Assembly (NCBI GenBank): GCA_001949185.1
Contig: BDGG01000003.1
Coordinates: 128,679 to 192,678 of the forward strand
Source of the DNA: Ramazzottius varieornatus
Taxonomy: Eukaryota; Tardigrada; Eutardigrada; Parachela; Ramazzottiidae
Length of the DNA stretch: 64,000 nt
Reading direction: 5' to 3'
Shown here: positions 34,412-45,212 of the stretch, piece after piece
Numbering within the stretch: position 1 is the first letter of the stretch
Layout: each line of letters starts with the position of its first letter
Program-made: the position numbers and the translations under genes
The notes under the pieces: generated by a model
Told to the model about the DNA's origin: nothing
Seen by the model: only the letters and a program-made list of their open reading frames with translations
Database searches by the model: none

Positions 34412-36282
34412 GGTGTGCTAAAACAAGTATCCACTCTGAGGGACAAAAATTCCGTAGCTTGGATGATAATCTAAACGTCTCCATGCGTTTCTGTACGAGG
34501 AGCGAGATCTTACTTTGTCCACGAGCATACTTTGTCCAGTCAAGTTCTGAAGGTGGCGTTGCCAGTTGCGAGATCACAGTAAAATTAGCTGGCGCAGTGT
34601 CGCTCATAAGGCAACTCAGAAAAAGTGGACAAAGTTTCAACCGTTTCGTTTTCACAGTGAAATCTAAGGCCTTGATCTGACGACAGCGCTTCACACTGAC
34701 ATATCTTTCTAAAACGTGGACGGAGTTGGCCTGTTGCACCCTGGTGCCTGACCGAATATACATTTCCTCCAACCGTATGGATGACCGCAAAAACCTGCGA
34801 ATACATCCAGATGCCCTAAGTTTCTTTAAATCTAATGTTTCTGCCGATTTTTCTCATTTTCATTCGGTGAAACTGTGTGCGTGCTGCTGTTCGTTGATCT
34901 CTTACGTCCCGCGCTTGATGGATTAGCCGACATTATCTTTCTAGTAATGCACTACTGATACTGGAAGTGCAGCTGGGACATGGCCCCGCTAGCCAGGCGC
35001 AACCTTGACTGTGAATCGATATTTGCACTAAGGTCTTCCTCCCTCCCGGTAATACTTCGAAGGGTCCTGTAACCATACAGCAAGAGACTTGCAGTATTGC
35101 GAAAGGACGCGGAAGAAAATTGGGTCAAGTAGATTGATGATCCGACACCCTTGATGATGCACGTACATTTCAAGGAATGCTTACCAGTCTTTTATCAGAA
35201 CCGTCATACCTGCTCCATGTTTCTGTTTACTTAACCGTATCTCGCGTTATACACCCACGTGCTGCTTCCTATCTGATCATGATGTGATCGCTTGTTCTGA
35301 CAGCCTCAGGAGTCAAGCACAAGCAGACATATTGCGTTCTGCAAGATACTATAGACGTAGTAGCCAACCGCTATTTGCAAGAACATTATGGGAGTTTCGG
35401 AGCCGGAAGGCGCATGATGAAGTGGCTCCGATGATGCATACTGACGTTCCCTAATAAAAATAACGACACCTTTTCTGTTGGTACTTTCGGGGAGGGAATC
35501 ATTTTTGCGCTGATTTGACTCCATCATTGTTTTTTTGAAACGGAAAAGTTGCTGAGTGATTCGTTGTTTTGTTGTGTCAACTCCCTTGCTGTACCTTGCC
35601 CAAGTGATACGTTCCCTTGCCTGACCAGTCCATGGATATCTCGGTTCTCGACTTGGAGACTGCATGAGCTTGTGCGATACTGCCCGACTTCCTTTACCAT
35701 GTGATACTTTGGACCATAGGTGTGGTGCGATATAGCGAGAAGCACTCAGCCGATCGTATCAACTGGACACTTTGCGCCACTTCTGCCAGCGTGAAAGCAG
35801 CACAAAGTCAATTGTTCGAGTTTACAGCTTGATAGACCGTGGATGCAGCCTCGCATGTGATCGGTCAAATATTGATTCGCACACTTTACTGCTGCTCATT
35901 TCCTCATTGCTCCAGATGTCGTAACGCGTTACCACGTTTTAGTCTTTCAATACCGGCAGCCTGTTGAATTACTTGTAGTCAACCGGCACGCTCTACCGTC
36001 CATTCCGGAATTCTTCTGCATGCTGGTACTTGGTATCCAGCGATAAGCTTAAAATATTTGGTCTGGACGACGATCTCGTCGACGGTGTCCTCATGAATCG
36101 ACTCTTGTACTCACTTTCATCCTTTTTACCTCTATGGATCATCTCAGAAGGTGTCATACAACCTACAACAGGTACAGCGTGATACGTATTGCGCATTTAC
36201 TGAATCAAAGATTTAGCCAAGTGGATGAAAACTATCTTTTGCCACCATCGAAGTTTGAGCGGTTTTGTCGACTGTGTCACAG
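34412..36282. other. intergenic region, possible chitinase 5' exon
   Basis: About 1.9 kb between the divergent DFFB and chitinase genes. I see no supportable gene. The signal-peptide exon of the chitinase must lie here or be missing; no convincing candidate was found. Confidence 0.45.
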
Positions 36283-38476
36283 GTGGCGCCATCATCCAGC
36301 CGGATCTTCCTTTTCCTCAGTTCCAATGCTTCTTCACATCGTGGAGTCGGTACCGCGACGCCTGGGCTTATACGCCGGCAAACGTCGAGCCTTTCATGTG
36401 CACCACCATCGTATACGCTTTCGCTCAGATTCTCGATGATCGTATTGCGCTGTACGATTGGAAGGATGAAGGTACCATCACATGCAGATATTTCAGTATA
36501 CGCTAGGGCGACTATGCGCTGCGAGCGCACTCGATTCTACCCGCACAAAAATCATAGTTCGCCTGGCTAAATTTTATAGATAATCTCAGAGACTTGGTGG
36601 CGCTGAAACAGATTAACCCTAACCTCCGGATACATCTCAGCGTTGGCGGATGGACTTTAAGCTATCAGTTCAGACCGATGGCCATATCCCCAGACAGCCG
36701 CCAGTCCTTCATCAGCTCTACCGTGAATTTTCTTAGAGCGTACGAGCTGGATGGGATTGACGTCGACTGGGAATACCCGGAAGAACCCGACAGAGAACTC
36801 TACACCGCTCTCATCACGGTAAGAAGTACGACCAGCTGTTTTGTTAAATCCGGATCCATCTAGCTTCTTTTCAATTGGGGAACCTTTCTTTATAGGAGTT
36901 TAGACAAGCTTTTGACGACGATGCGAGAAAAAGCGGCAAACGACGCTTGGCGTTGACCGTCGACGTCGGTGCGCTGATGCATGGAGGTTACGATGTACCC
37001 AAACTTGCTCCGTAAGTTCATGTTCACTTCGAAATGTGTGTCTTGAAAAACTGGCCCGAGTTTTGAAAAATATTCGATTTCGTATTCAGCCTGCTGGATC
37101 TGGTTAATGTAATGGCGTACGACTATCACGGTTCGTGGGAACAGAAGACTGGACACAATGCACCCCTGTATAAGCGCTCGAACGAAACAGATTATCAAGC
37201 CAAACTGAACGTTGTAAGCACATACTTTGAGATCGGCACGAAACTTGCACTCTTGTTTGAACAGTGAATCCGTTAAACAGCTGATTTTTTTTCAGGAATA
37301 TTCGGCGAACTTGTGGATTACTGCCGGTATTGCCAAAGAGAAGCTCGCAATCGGTATCCCAACATATGGAAGGTCTTGGGTCCTGCAAAACCCCAAAGTC
37401 AACGACTTCAACTCGCCGACCAAGAGTGGAGGACCCAAGGGACCGTACTCCAAAGAGATTGGCAGCTTGGCCTATTTCGAGATCTGCGACAGGGTCATCA
37501 ACCAAAAAACCTTGACGCCGGTCACCAACGCCGAATGTCAGTGCAGTTACGCCACCGGAGGCGATTTCTGGGTCAGCTATGACGACGCTGCCAGCGTCAC
37601 GCAGAAGGTAACTAAAAGTCGTAGAGGTGCTCATTTGGAAGAAAAACTCCATTTTTCTCAAACGTTGAAATGGTAGAGAAATGACGAAAAATGGCATCGC
37701 ATCGAAGTGTAGCAAAATCGATCATCATGAAAACGTGGTGCTCAATGCAATGTGATAAAATTCCGACAATGAAGTCTGTTCAACCGACGCACTTCTCTCA
37801 GGCTAGATGGATCAAAGCGCACGGCCTGAACGGTGTTCTGGTCTGGGAACTGGGTATGGACGACTTCAAAGGTTCCTGCGGCACCAAGAAGAACCCGCTC
37901 TTCAGCGCCATCTACGAAGTCTTCTACGGTAAGCCCATCCCCACCCTTCCTCCGACGACTCTGCGTCCCGGCCAAACTACAACTCCACGTCCGCCTATCA
38001 AGACCGACAAACCCATCATCCCTACAAACTCGAAGCCTGTCAGCTGCGATGACGCATTCTGTTCACTTCGTCCAGCCGGCGACTATTCCACCGGTCCCTG
38101 CGAGTCAGCCTTCTGTACGTGCGTCGGCGGGTTCTCGTACGTCCGGGACTGTCCGCCGAGTACCATCTACGACCCTATGAACAAGGTGTGCAGCTGGCCG
38201 CAGAGCGTTCCCGGATGCTTGGCACAGACCTCGTCGAACAAGGCCAAGTTGGTAAAGGAAGAACTGAAAACGTGCCGCGACGAGGGTAATTGTTTGTGTG
38301 ACCCGCCGTTTTGCAAACGGCATGGGCTGGGCGACTTCGCGCTAGGTCTCTGTTTGACAACGTTCTGTTCGTGTGCTCCTGGGGACGTGGCGTACACCAG
38401 GAACTGCCCCGAACCGCTCATCTACGATCTGATGCTGTCGGTGTGTAACTGGAAGGGCAGCGTAACCACATGCTAA
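36283..38476 (+). CDS. GH18 chitinase with two C-terminal chitin-binding (CBM14) domains; 5' exon not found
   Basis: Secreted endo-chitinase for cuticle or peritrophic chitin turnover. Exons: 36283-36471, 36580-36818, 36896-37011, 37090-37213, 37296-37607 and 37802-38476; phases fit. The barrel begins CFFTSWSRYRDAWAYTP, then CTTIVYAFAQI, IHLSVGGWTLS, and the catalytic D-x-x-D-x-D-x-E box in LDGIDVDWEYPEEPD with the acid Glu intact. Next come VNVMAYDYHGSWEQKTG, KLAIGIPTYGRSW and GVLVWELGMDDFKGSC, the canonical substrate-site Trp strand. A Pro/Thr linker leads to two six-Cys CBM14 modules (from CDDAFCSLRPAGDYSTG and from CRDEGNCLCDPPFCKRHG). The acceptor at 36281-36282 implies an upstream exon, presumably with the signal peptide. 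Confidence 0.92.
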
Positions 38477-38698
38477 ATACCTTTACTGATCCAGATCACA
38501 GTTCATCAACTTGTTGTTAGCCAGTCACTTTTGTTGTTTTTTTGTTCTACTGTTTCTGACCTTGTTAAGAAAATTGCACGACTGTTCCTGTCGAAAACGC
38601 TGTTCCGTCCTTAATATCGGTTTTACTGTTCTGCGGCAGAAAATTAGAATCCCCTCCGGATACGTTTTGTTGCCATGAAGTGCTATCGCTGTCAGCTA

Positions 38699-38704
38699 AA
38701 TAAA
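38699..38704 (+). terminator. AATAAA polyadenylation signal, chitinase
   Basis: First canonical hexamer after the chitinase stop codon, about 220 bp downstream and on the same strand. Confidence 0.5.
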
Positions 38705-38871
38705 GAAACGTTAAAATTGACCTCCTGTTTGAGACATTTGCTCAGAAGAATTCCAAGTTGGGAATTTCACTACACGTGTAAATGAGCGCTTTGTGTTACT
38801 CCTTGCGTTGAAGCTTACTAACACACTGAACTGTCCCCACTGACAGAGGAACTGATAATCTAACTATCCCA

Positions 38872-39744
38872 ATGGCTTGCTGTGTTACTCATTACTTCGT
38901 TCTTTGCATATCATTGTTAACTTTCCTGATATTTCGCGAGACCTCGGCCACGACTTGCTATCTATGCGACAGCTCGCAGCGGGAAAACTGGGAGAGAGTT
39001 GTACCGGGAGGAAACGCAAATCAGAAAGACTGTCTAAGCAACGATAAAAACATGCTCGACAGATTCAAAATGACTTGTCCTGGAGACCCCGCTGAGTGGG
39101 GAGGGTGTAGTCTTGATATCTTCTACGCAGATCAGGTGACGCGCACTGGACCGATCACGCGCGTTCATCGTAGCTGCTATCCCGCGTCTGGTGCCGTTGG
39201 AACGGCGGACGGTTCTTGTCTACCAGACCAGATGGGAGCGGGCTCTGTGTGGTGCTACTGCGCAGCTGATGGCTGCAACTATTACAGCAGTACTCAGACT
39301 GCAGGTACCGAAAAGAATCCCTCCAATGAACATTGATCTGCAAACCTTCATCGCCATAACCGACGATTCTTGTCTGCAGGAGTGGATGCTAAAGGCCAGG
39401 CAGTCTATAAGCCGGCACCTGGAGCCGCAGGTGGCGCAGCAGCTCCAGGTGTCGCCCCTGTTGTAGGTGGTACTCAGTCTGGTGGCACAAATCCTGGCGG
39501 CTCAGGAACGGGTGGGAATGGAAATGGTACAGCGACTGATCCCAAGGGTTCTGGCTCCGATTTAGGCTCCAATATTGGACAATTGGATCAGGTGGAAGCT
39601 GCAGTTCGTGGGGGATCAGTGAACGCATCGGACGCCGGTACTGGTGGAGCGAAAAATGCAACCAACTCTCATGATGGTCGTATTGATGGATCCCTTTATG
39701 CATTTATATTTGCCTGCATCTACGTACATGCATCGTTTTCGTAG
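38872..39744 (+). CDS. Ly6-like secreted/GPI-anchored cysteine-rich protein with Gly-rich stalk
   Basis: Two exons (38872-39304 and 39380-39744, phase 1 junction), 265 residues. A signal peptide (FVLCISLLTFLIF) is followed by TTCYLCDSS, the C-x2-C opening of the Ly6/uPAR three-finger fold. About ten cysteines follow, ending in WCYCAADGCNYY, the C-C-x(n)-CN closure of that family. The second exon encodes a low-complexity Gly/Ala/Pro/Thr stalk (GGTNPGGSGTGGNGNG), a possible omega-site region around SHDGRIDGS, and a hydrophobic end (LYAFIFACIYV) compatible with GPI attachment. Function unknown; in ecdysozoans such proteins modulate channels and receptors or act in barriers. Confidence 0.75.
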
Positions 39745-40133
39745 TTTTAAAGTGACAGAATCAATGACATGTCGCGTTGTTATCGTACGTTGTTGCGACA
39801 TGTTATGGAAGTTTGCAGAAACAAAAAAACCAAAAATAATACGAAGCTTTGCCTGGGCCGTTTTTACAAGTACATGTACAGTACACCTACCCGCGGGTCG
39901 ACACATTGGTCGACGCAGGGGTGGGCTAAGGGCCTGACGTGGCCTTGGAATGTAATTCTGTAATTCCAAAATCTGTTAATTATTTAAATTAGTTTTTTGA
40001 ATCAGTCTTTTCCAGATTGCCGTAGACGAGAACTACGTTAAACTACAGGCATTTTCCCGGTACTGTAATTCTGGACTCGTTTGGGTGGGAATATTCCCGG
40101 CATTCCCGGCCTTAGTCGAGGTGTGGGTCGACG

Positions 40134-40285
40134 GTCGATGTAACGGGCAGCATTGTTCCGATACAATGTATTCTAATGCGTAATGAAGAATTCAATTCCG
40201 ATATAACCCGCTGTAGCATAGACTTAACATGGTCAACCGGATTCGAATTAGTTCCGCTGTCGTATCGGAACAACACTGGTAACGG
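40134..40285. repeat. imperfect inverted repeat
   Basis: GATGTAACGGGCAGCATTG TTCCGATAC near 40136-40163 and GTATCGGAACAACACTGG TAACGGGAC near 40261-40288 are imperfect reverse complements around about 100 bp. Likely a small foldback element. Confidence 0.5.
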
Positions 40286-40604
40286 GACGGATGGGTCGAT
40301 GATACAAACTAGCGAGTGTTCCTGACGACTGAAAAGGCTGGGGGAGCGCGAGTACCGTATATCAGCCAAACGGAACTTTTGTTCGAGCACGTAACCCAGC
40401 TGGGCAAGGCGGGCCTCTTTCACAACCTTCTCACGGGTTTGTGACGACTGGGCTTGCTGTGGCTTCGCAGTTCGCATGTAGAACTAGCGTACTGTACTAT
40501 ATTTAAAACTTCGAAATCACTTCAGCTGGTTTAAACTGTCTGTTCAGCCGAGGTTAGGGAGACCGAGCAGAAAACAATACGGAAACGTCATCGAAGAAAA
40601 AGTG

Positions 40605-40815
40605 TATGTAGGAACCCTCTGCGGCCTTGCACTCTGGCGCTTCGCGCCTCCGTTGCTCGGTCGTCCGCTACTCCACCAGTTAGTCTGTGGCAGTAGATTT
40701 ACCTGTTGACATCAGGGGGCTGTGCATCGTGAACACCCTGCCGGCTCGCACTCAGGCGCTTCGCGCTATGCGTCTCCGTTGCTCGGTCGTCAATTACCTC
40801 ACCAGTTCGCCCGGG
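40605..40815. repeat. imperfect tandem duplication of a roughly 100-bp unit
   Basis: GCACTCTGGCGCTTCGCGC...TCCGTTGCTCGGTCGTC...CACCAGTT (from 40629) recurs as GCACTCAGGCGCTTCGCGC...TCCGTTGCTCGGTCGTC...CACCAGTT (from 40748). No coding pattern. Confidence 0.65.
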
Positions 40816-40889
40816 GGCAGTCAATCGCTCGTAAGTCGTAACCTAGGCAATAATTTAGCGGCGGGAAAAGTTAGGAACGGCTCGCATCG

Positions 40890-41635
40890 TACAAGGTGTT
40901 CCCTATAAGTTGGAACGATTTTGAAAATTCGTGGTAAAGTCGCTTCTAGCTATACATATCCAAACCTGACCTCACTCCATAGGGCATGTCTTCATCTCGA
41001 ATTTCTGTGAAGGTCTTTTCAACAAAACACTGCTCGTTTAATTGTTGTGAGCTCCTGAAAACCATGCATCTTACGGGTAAAAAGTGGGAACCTCAGTTAA
41101 ATTATTTGTATCTGCCGGGCGAAACCACTACGTTCCCTTATAGAATTGTTTTATGAAAAGAATACGTTTAGACTGATTATTAAAAAACAAACCGACGGAT
41201 CTAACATGCTACGGACGGAGGAACTAAAAATAATTCAAAAAATACGCCAAACGTTTTGCTTACCCCCCGAGCTAGCAGCAATATTATCGCCCACAGATCC
41301 AACCACGTGCACAAAATCGTAAGTAAAATTTTTCTACTATACTTAAAAGGTTTTTCCAACGGAATACCATCAGCGAAATTGTTCTGAAACGTGTCATACG
41401 CAAACAAACCAGCCTGATGTGTATTGCATGCTGGTTTTGCGAAAACTTTTTGAATTCCATCTAGTTCGCGTCTTCAGTGCAGTGCACTTTCTGGAGCACA
41501 ACACCTCGACAAGATTGTTACGCAATGTTTTCGATAGCTGGACGTACCTAGGAACGAATTTTCCGAGAAATGAAAGCACTGCCCATTTTTTTATTCAAGT
41601 CCAAAATCGTTTCAACTTATAGGGAACACCCTGTA
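40890..41635. mobile_element. non-autonomous Tc1/mariner-like element with TA target duplication
   Basis: A 742-bp element (40892-41633) flanked on both sides by TA. The termini are inverted repeats of about 30 bp: CAAGGTGTTCCCTATAAGTT at the left, AACTTATAGGGAACACCCTG at the right. CAGGGTG-type ends and TA sites are typical of mariner-like elements. The interior has only short frames, so no transposase. Confidence 0.75.
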
Positions 41636-41936
41636 TGTCAGTGATGTCACCAATCAAGCGCCAACCCATTGTAGCCTTTGGGCATAGACAAGAGATGGAC
41701 CAAACTATCGCGCGTAACTGAGACTTCGAAATCGGCGAAAGCGGAATTGATTACCAGTCTGCTTGATTGGTCTTGTTAAAACTACTTGCATACTTTCTTA
41801 CTTTCCAACTTGGTTTCTCGGAGAAACTTTCTCCACTTTTCTTCCCTCTGTGTTCTCGGAGACTCAAGAGGTTTCTTTATACTTCAGCTACCCATATTTA
41901 AACAGGAACGTCCAGAGCGAAGCTTCATATGGAGGA

Positions 41937-43255
41937 ATGGACGACGGACAACAGTTTCTTCTTCACACTACCCAACTCGACGTCTCATCGTCTGACAGGA
42001 CAGTGATTCTCAACAGTCCATCTCCGACTCCAGCCAATGCCATGAACAGTCGTCCTCCCAAAACGGCGCCTTTGGACTTCAAGATATACACTCCAAACAT
42101 CGATGATGCGGAGGAGATAGAAGCGTTCTGCATCGAAGTCTTTCCCGCTGTGTAAGTTTGTTAGTTGTGAAAAAATATCCCAATGATATGTACTATGATC
42201 TTTTAGTCCATACTTTACTCTTTTTTGACAGGTACGAACACGCATGGTTCAGGTTCATGCTTCAGTCGGATTCTGTGTATAAGCTGTGTTACAGGAAAGG
42301 AGGGAAGATCGTAGCGTTGATCGTCGGGCAAGTCGCTAAACGGGAATCGTGGAACGACGTACTGCAGGTGGGCCTTTTTCATGAACCGAATTGCATACCC
42401 CGGCGGTTTGTGTATCAATTTTTCAACAACCCTGGTCATAAAATACGGAACACGAAAACGGCGCGTTGGGTGACACAGAAGCGAATTTTGTAGGGTTGCA
42501 CTCAGCTTCTCGTACCTGCATACACACGTCCGCATGTTCACACGCGCGGTTGCATCGAGGCGCATGCAAGAACTGGTAGCGCGAAGTGGGGCAGGGGAGC
42601 AGTGCAACATTTACCGTGCGTGCACCTACGTACATTTGCAGTGTTATTTGCGCATAGCATCCTGTATCTACGTGCCTGCACCTCGGATGTAGTTTCTCCT
42701 CGAATCAGTTCTAATACTTGTTTCTTCTTCGTCTTCCAGGTTTCGATGAGTTCTGATATGGAGAACGACACTAGAAACGTCACAGCTTACATCATGCTTC
42801 TCGGAGTATCTTCCGAGCATCGTCGTCATGGATTAGGCACCCGTTTGCTTCTGAGCTTCATGACGATGATCAGCCTGGCTTTCCCCACTGTCTCCCGGTC
42901 CTTCTTTCTGCATTGCGCAGTGGAGAATGAGGCTGCGTTGGTGATGTACGAAAGACAGGGCTTTCGATCAGTGAGGCTGTTGAAGAATTACTATAATTAC
43001 AACCGGAACGAAACGCCTCCAGATCACCACGATGCGTTTCTCCTGACAAAGAAAATTACTCCTGTGTCAGAGATACTCGACACGCTGCGTGAAGGGCTGG
43101 CCTTGTGTTTTTCCAAATCTGCTGGCTTCTTGAAACAGCTTTTGGCGAGGATTACTTCTCCGGTGAAGTTTTTGTTGCGGTGTTTCAGAGACGTTTTCAG
43201 CAGTGACCAGATGATCGTTGTCGGTCCAAAAACCCAACCGGAAAAAATTGTTTAG
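41937..43255 (+). CDS. NAA60: N-alpha-acetyltransferase 60-like (NAA60/NatF) GNAT enzyme
   Basis: Three exons: 41937-42151, 42232-42367 and 42740-43255, 288 residues, phases fit. NAA60 acetylates N-termini of transmembrane proteins at the Golgi. Seen: an N-terminal disordered leader; FKIYTPNIDDAEEIEAFCIE then VFPAVYEHAWFRFML, like the family's FP(I/V)EYPDSWY entry; VTAYIMLLGVSSEHRRHGLG then TRLLLSF with the R-x-x-G-x-G acetyl-CoA loop; HCAVENEAALVMYERQGF; and NYYNYN. The C-terminal tail (FLKQLLARITSPVKFLLRCF) is amphipathic and could bind membrane, as the NAA60 tail does. The divergence from vertebrates is considerable, so NAA60 is the best family match, not proven orthology. The start at 41937 has a good context; an upstream in-frame Met exists at about 41763. 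Confidence 0.8.
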
Positions 43256-43357
43256 AAATACGTCGGCTTCTCGTAAAGAATTTTTCTTGTTTTACTCTTG
43301 ATCTGTACACTTTCTCAGAGCAGCTTTCCGATTATCAAATTAAGTATTGTATATTCT

Positions 43358-44728
43358 TCATTGTGTCTTTTGCTGTAATTGTGATACATTCGTGGCTTTC
43401 TGGTCTAGTCTTCTTACGACTTCTTCCGCCAACTGTAAATAAACTTTGGCCTAAAAAAGACAAAAGAGTAAAAATCATCCTCAAGCGCCCAGAATCACGA
43501 AATTGTATTATACTTACTAGATTACTTTCCGGTTGCGAAATCACGATTGGTTTTCCATCGTCGCTGGTTTCTCGTATTCTCAGGTCCAGCGGGACCGAAC
43601 CTGGAAAAAGGAAAAGTCCGAAAATCGTGTTCAGTTGTACAGAGAGCAGGAACGGTATTTACAGAGGATATCCAGGTTTATCTCCTTGCAAAGTTTCCGG
43701 ATGGATTCATGGCCGAAAATGTGGCTTAGTTCGCCGCATTTCGGACATTCAAAAACGCTCATATTTTCTACCAGCCCGAGGATGGGGACATTCACCGCTT
43801 TGAACATTTCGACACCACGTCTGGCGTCGAGAAGGGCGAGATCTTGAGGCGTCGAAACTATCACAACGCCTACAAAAACAAGAAAACGATTTTCTTTTTT
43901 CGAAAAAAAGGTGGAGTATTCTTGAAAATTCCGCTGTACCATCGACAGGGATACTTTGGGATATGGACAGCTGCGTGTCTCCGGTACCAGGAGGCATGTC
44001 AATCACTAAGTAATCCAGAGGTCCCCATGCCACCTGAAAATAAGACAGCGTGCAGATGTTCAATGAGGAAGAAACAACTTCCGGTTTGCTCGTACTTGGC
44101 GCAACAATCTCTGCACTGCTGACATAACCATAAGTCCGCGCCACACGATGGCAGCCTTTTCGTCCACAAGAAACCCCATCGACATACTGGAAAAATAGAA
44201 CGAATATCGACAGGGGAAATCGTGATAGAGGACGAGGAAACCGTTGGTGTGAAGATTCACCATTTTATTCCGTAATTTTCCATTGGTTTCATTAGATTCT
44301 CTGAAAATAAAACGCCAATGCATAACCGCGCGAAAAACTAACAGGTTTACTTTACGTTTTGCAACTTCAGGCTGGCCAGACAGCTTCATCATTCTCGGGA
44401 TGGATGGTCCATAGATGTCGGCGTCGAGGATACCGACAGTCTAAAATTATCGAGATAATCATCTCCGTCGCTCGGCTGTATTTCGCCTGATATTTTAAGA
44501 TACGTCACTGTCAGTACTTACTTACGGAGTTCCTGGCGGAGATGGCCAAAGCTAAGTTCACTAGAAAGAAAAGGGGGATTTGTAAGAGGAGGGGGAACGG
44601 CAGCGTTGTACAGTAGTTGGACACAAACCTGCTGTTGACGACTTTCCCACTCCTCCCTTTCCCGAAGCGACGCATATTACCTTCTTCACACCTGCAATCG
44701 GGAACTTTGCAAACTTCGCTCCCGCCAT
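43358..44728 (-). CDS. NUBPL: NUBPL/Ind1-like Mrp-NBP35 P-loop ATPase (complex I Fe-S assembly)
   Basis: Scaffold ATPase that delivers Fe-S clusters to mitochondrial complex I. Nine short exons all keep phase: 44629-44728, 44526-44560, 44356-44440, 44261-44300, 44096-44186, 43940-44033, 43663-43869, 43518-43600 and 43358-43450; 275 residues. Motifs: deviant Walker [97 protein letters not shown]; cluster-binding C-P-x-C pair in [32 protein letters not shown]; and a [13 protein letters not shown] tail. The N-terminus ([16 protein letters not shown]) has no obvious mitochondrial presequence, and a TAG lies in frame just upstream. A leader exon may be missing, or targeting may differ. It converges on NAA60. 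Confidence 0.93.
43438..43443 (+). terminator. AATAAA, candidate NAA60 polyadenylation signal inside the NUBPL last exon
   Basis: Lies 182 bp after the NAA60 stop codon and within the terminal coding exon of NUBPL on the other strand. If used, the two mRNAs overlap tail to tail. Confidence 0.4.
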
Positions 44729-45212
44729 GTTTAACTACAACGACACTGGATGATCAAACAGTGACTCGCCTCAAGTCGGATCAGATCGACCAGAAAATTA
44801 CGATTAACAAAGAGCAAAACGACTGCCAGAGAGGAAAAACAAATCAATAAACTGCACTCAACTCGTCGACCGGATTAAAGTTACGGTGCGCGGCTAAATT
44901 ACGAGCTAGATTTATCTTGACTGCTCTAGAGAGCATTATTAAGAAGCAGAACGAGAGCACTCTGGTGGTTCTGAAATATAAAACCGTTTCACACTGACCA
45001 CAACTGTCATCAGCTGTTCGCAAATCGCAAAGTTGTTGCCATCTTTTCTTCTAGATTTCTTCCCGAAGATTCTTGACAGCTTCCTGTTCCCCTTTTCAGA
45101 ACCTCTGCTGCTGTAGTGCTTATCTCGACTGTGTTACTTCTCGAATCCCCGTGCTTTTTTTGCAAGAAAGACCACCCATCCGGACAAAGACGCCAGCAGC
45201 AAGGTCGGTTGT
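44729..45212. other. intergenic spacer between divergent NUBPL and FICD
   Basis: About 480 bp separating two divergently transcribed start codons; it presumably holds both promoters. No coding signal or repeat seen. Confidence 0.5.

Larger units (their letters stand above)
39745..41936. other. intergenic region with repeats and a mariner-like MITE
   Basis: About 2.2 kb. A 121-codon minus-strand frame at 40112-40477 has no recognisable family and lies within an inverted-repeat-bearing stretch. A roughly 100-bp unit is tandemly repeated (40600-40810), and a TA-flanked element occupies 40892-41633. Confidence 0.5.

Noticed and set aside
34275-34806. Long frames overlapping and upstream of DFFB exon 1
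   Set aside because: They are other-frame shadows or lack any family match; the CIDE-N domain starts cleanly at 34411.
40112-40477. 121-codon minus-strand frame
   Set aside because: Lies across an inverted repeat; no recognisable motif or splice support.
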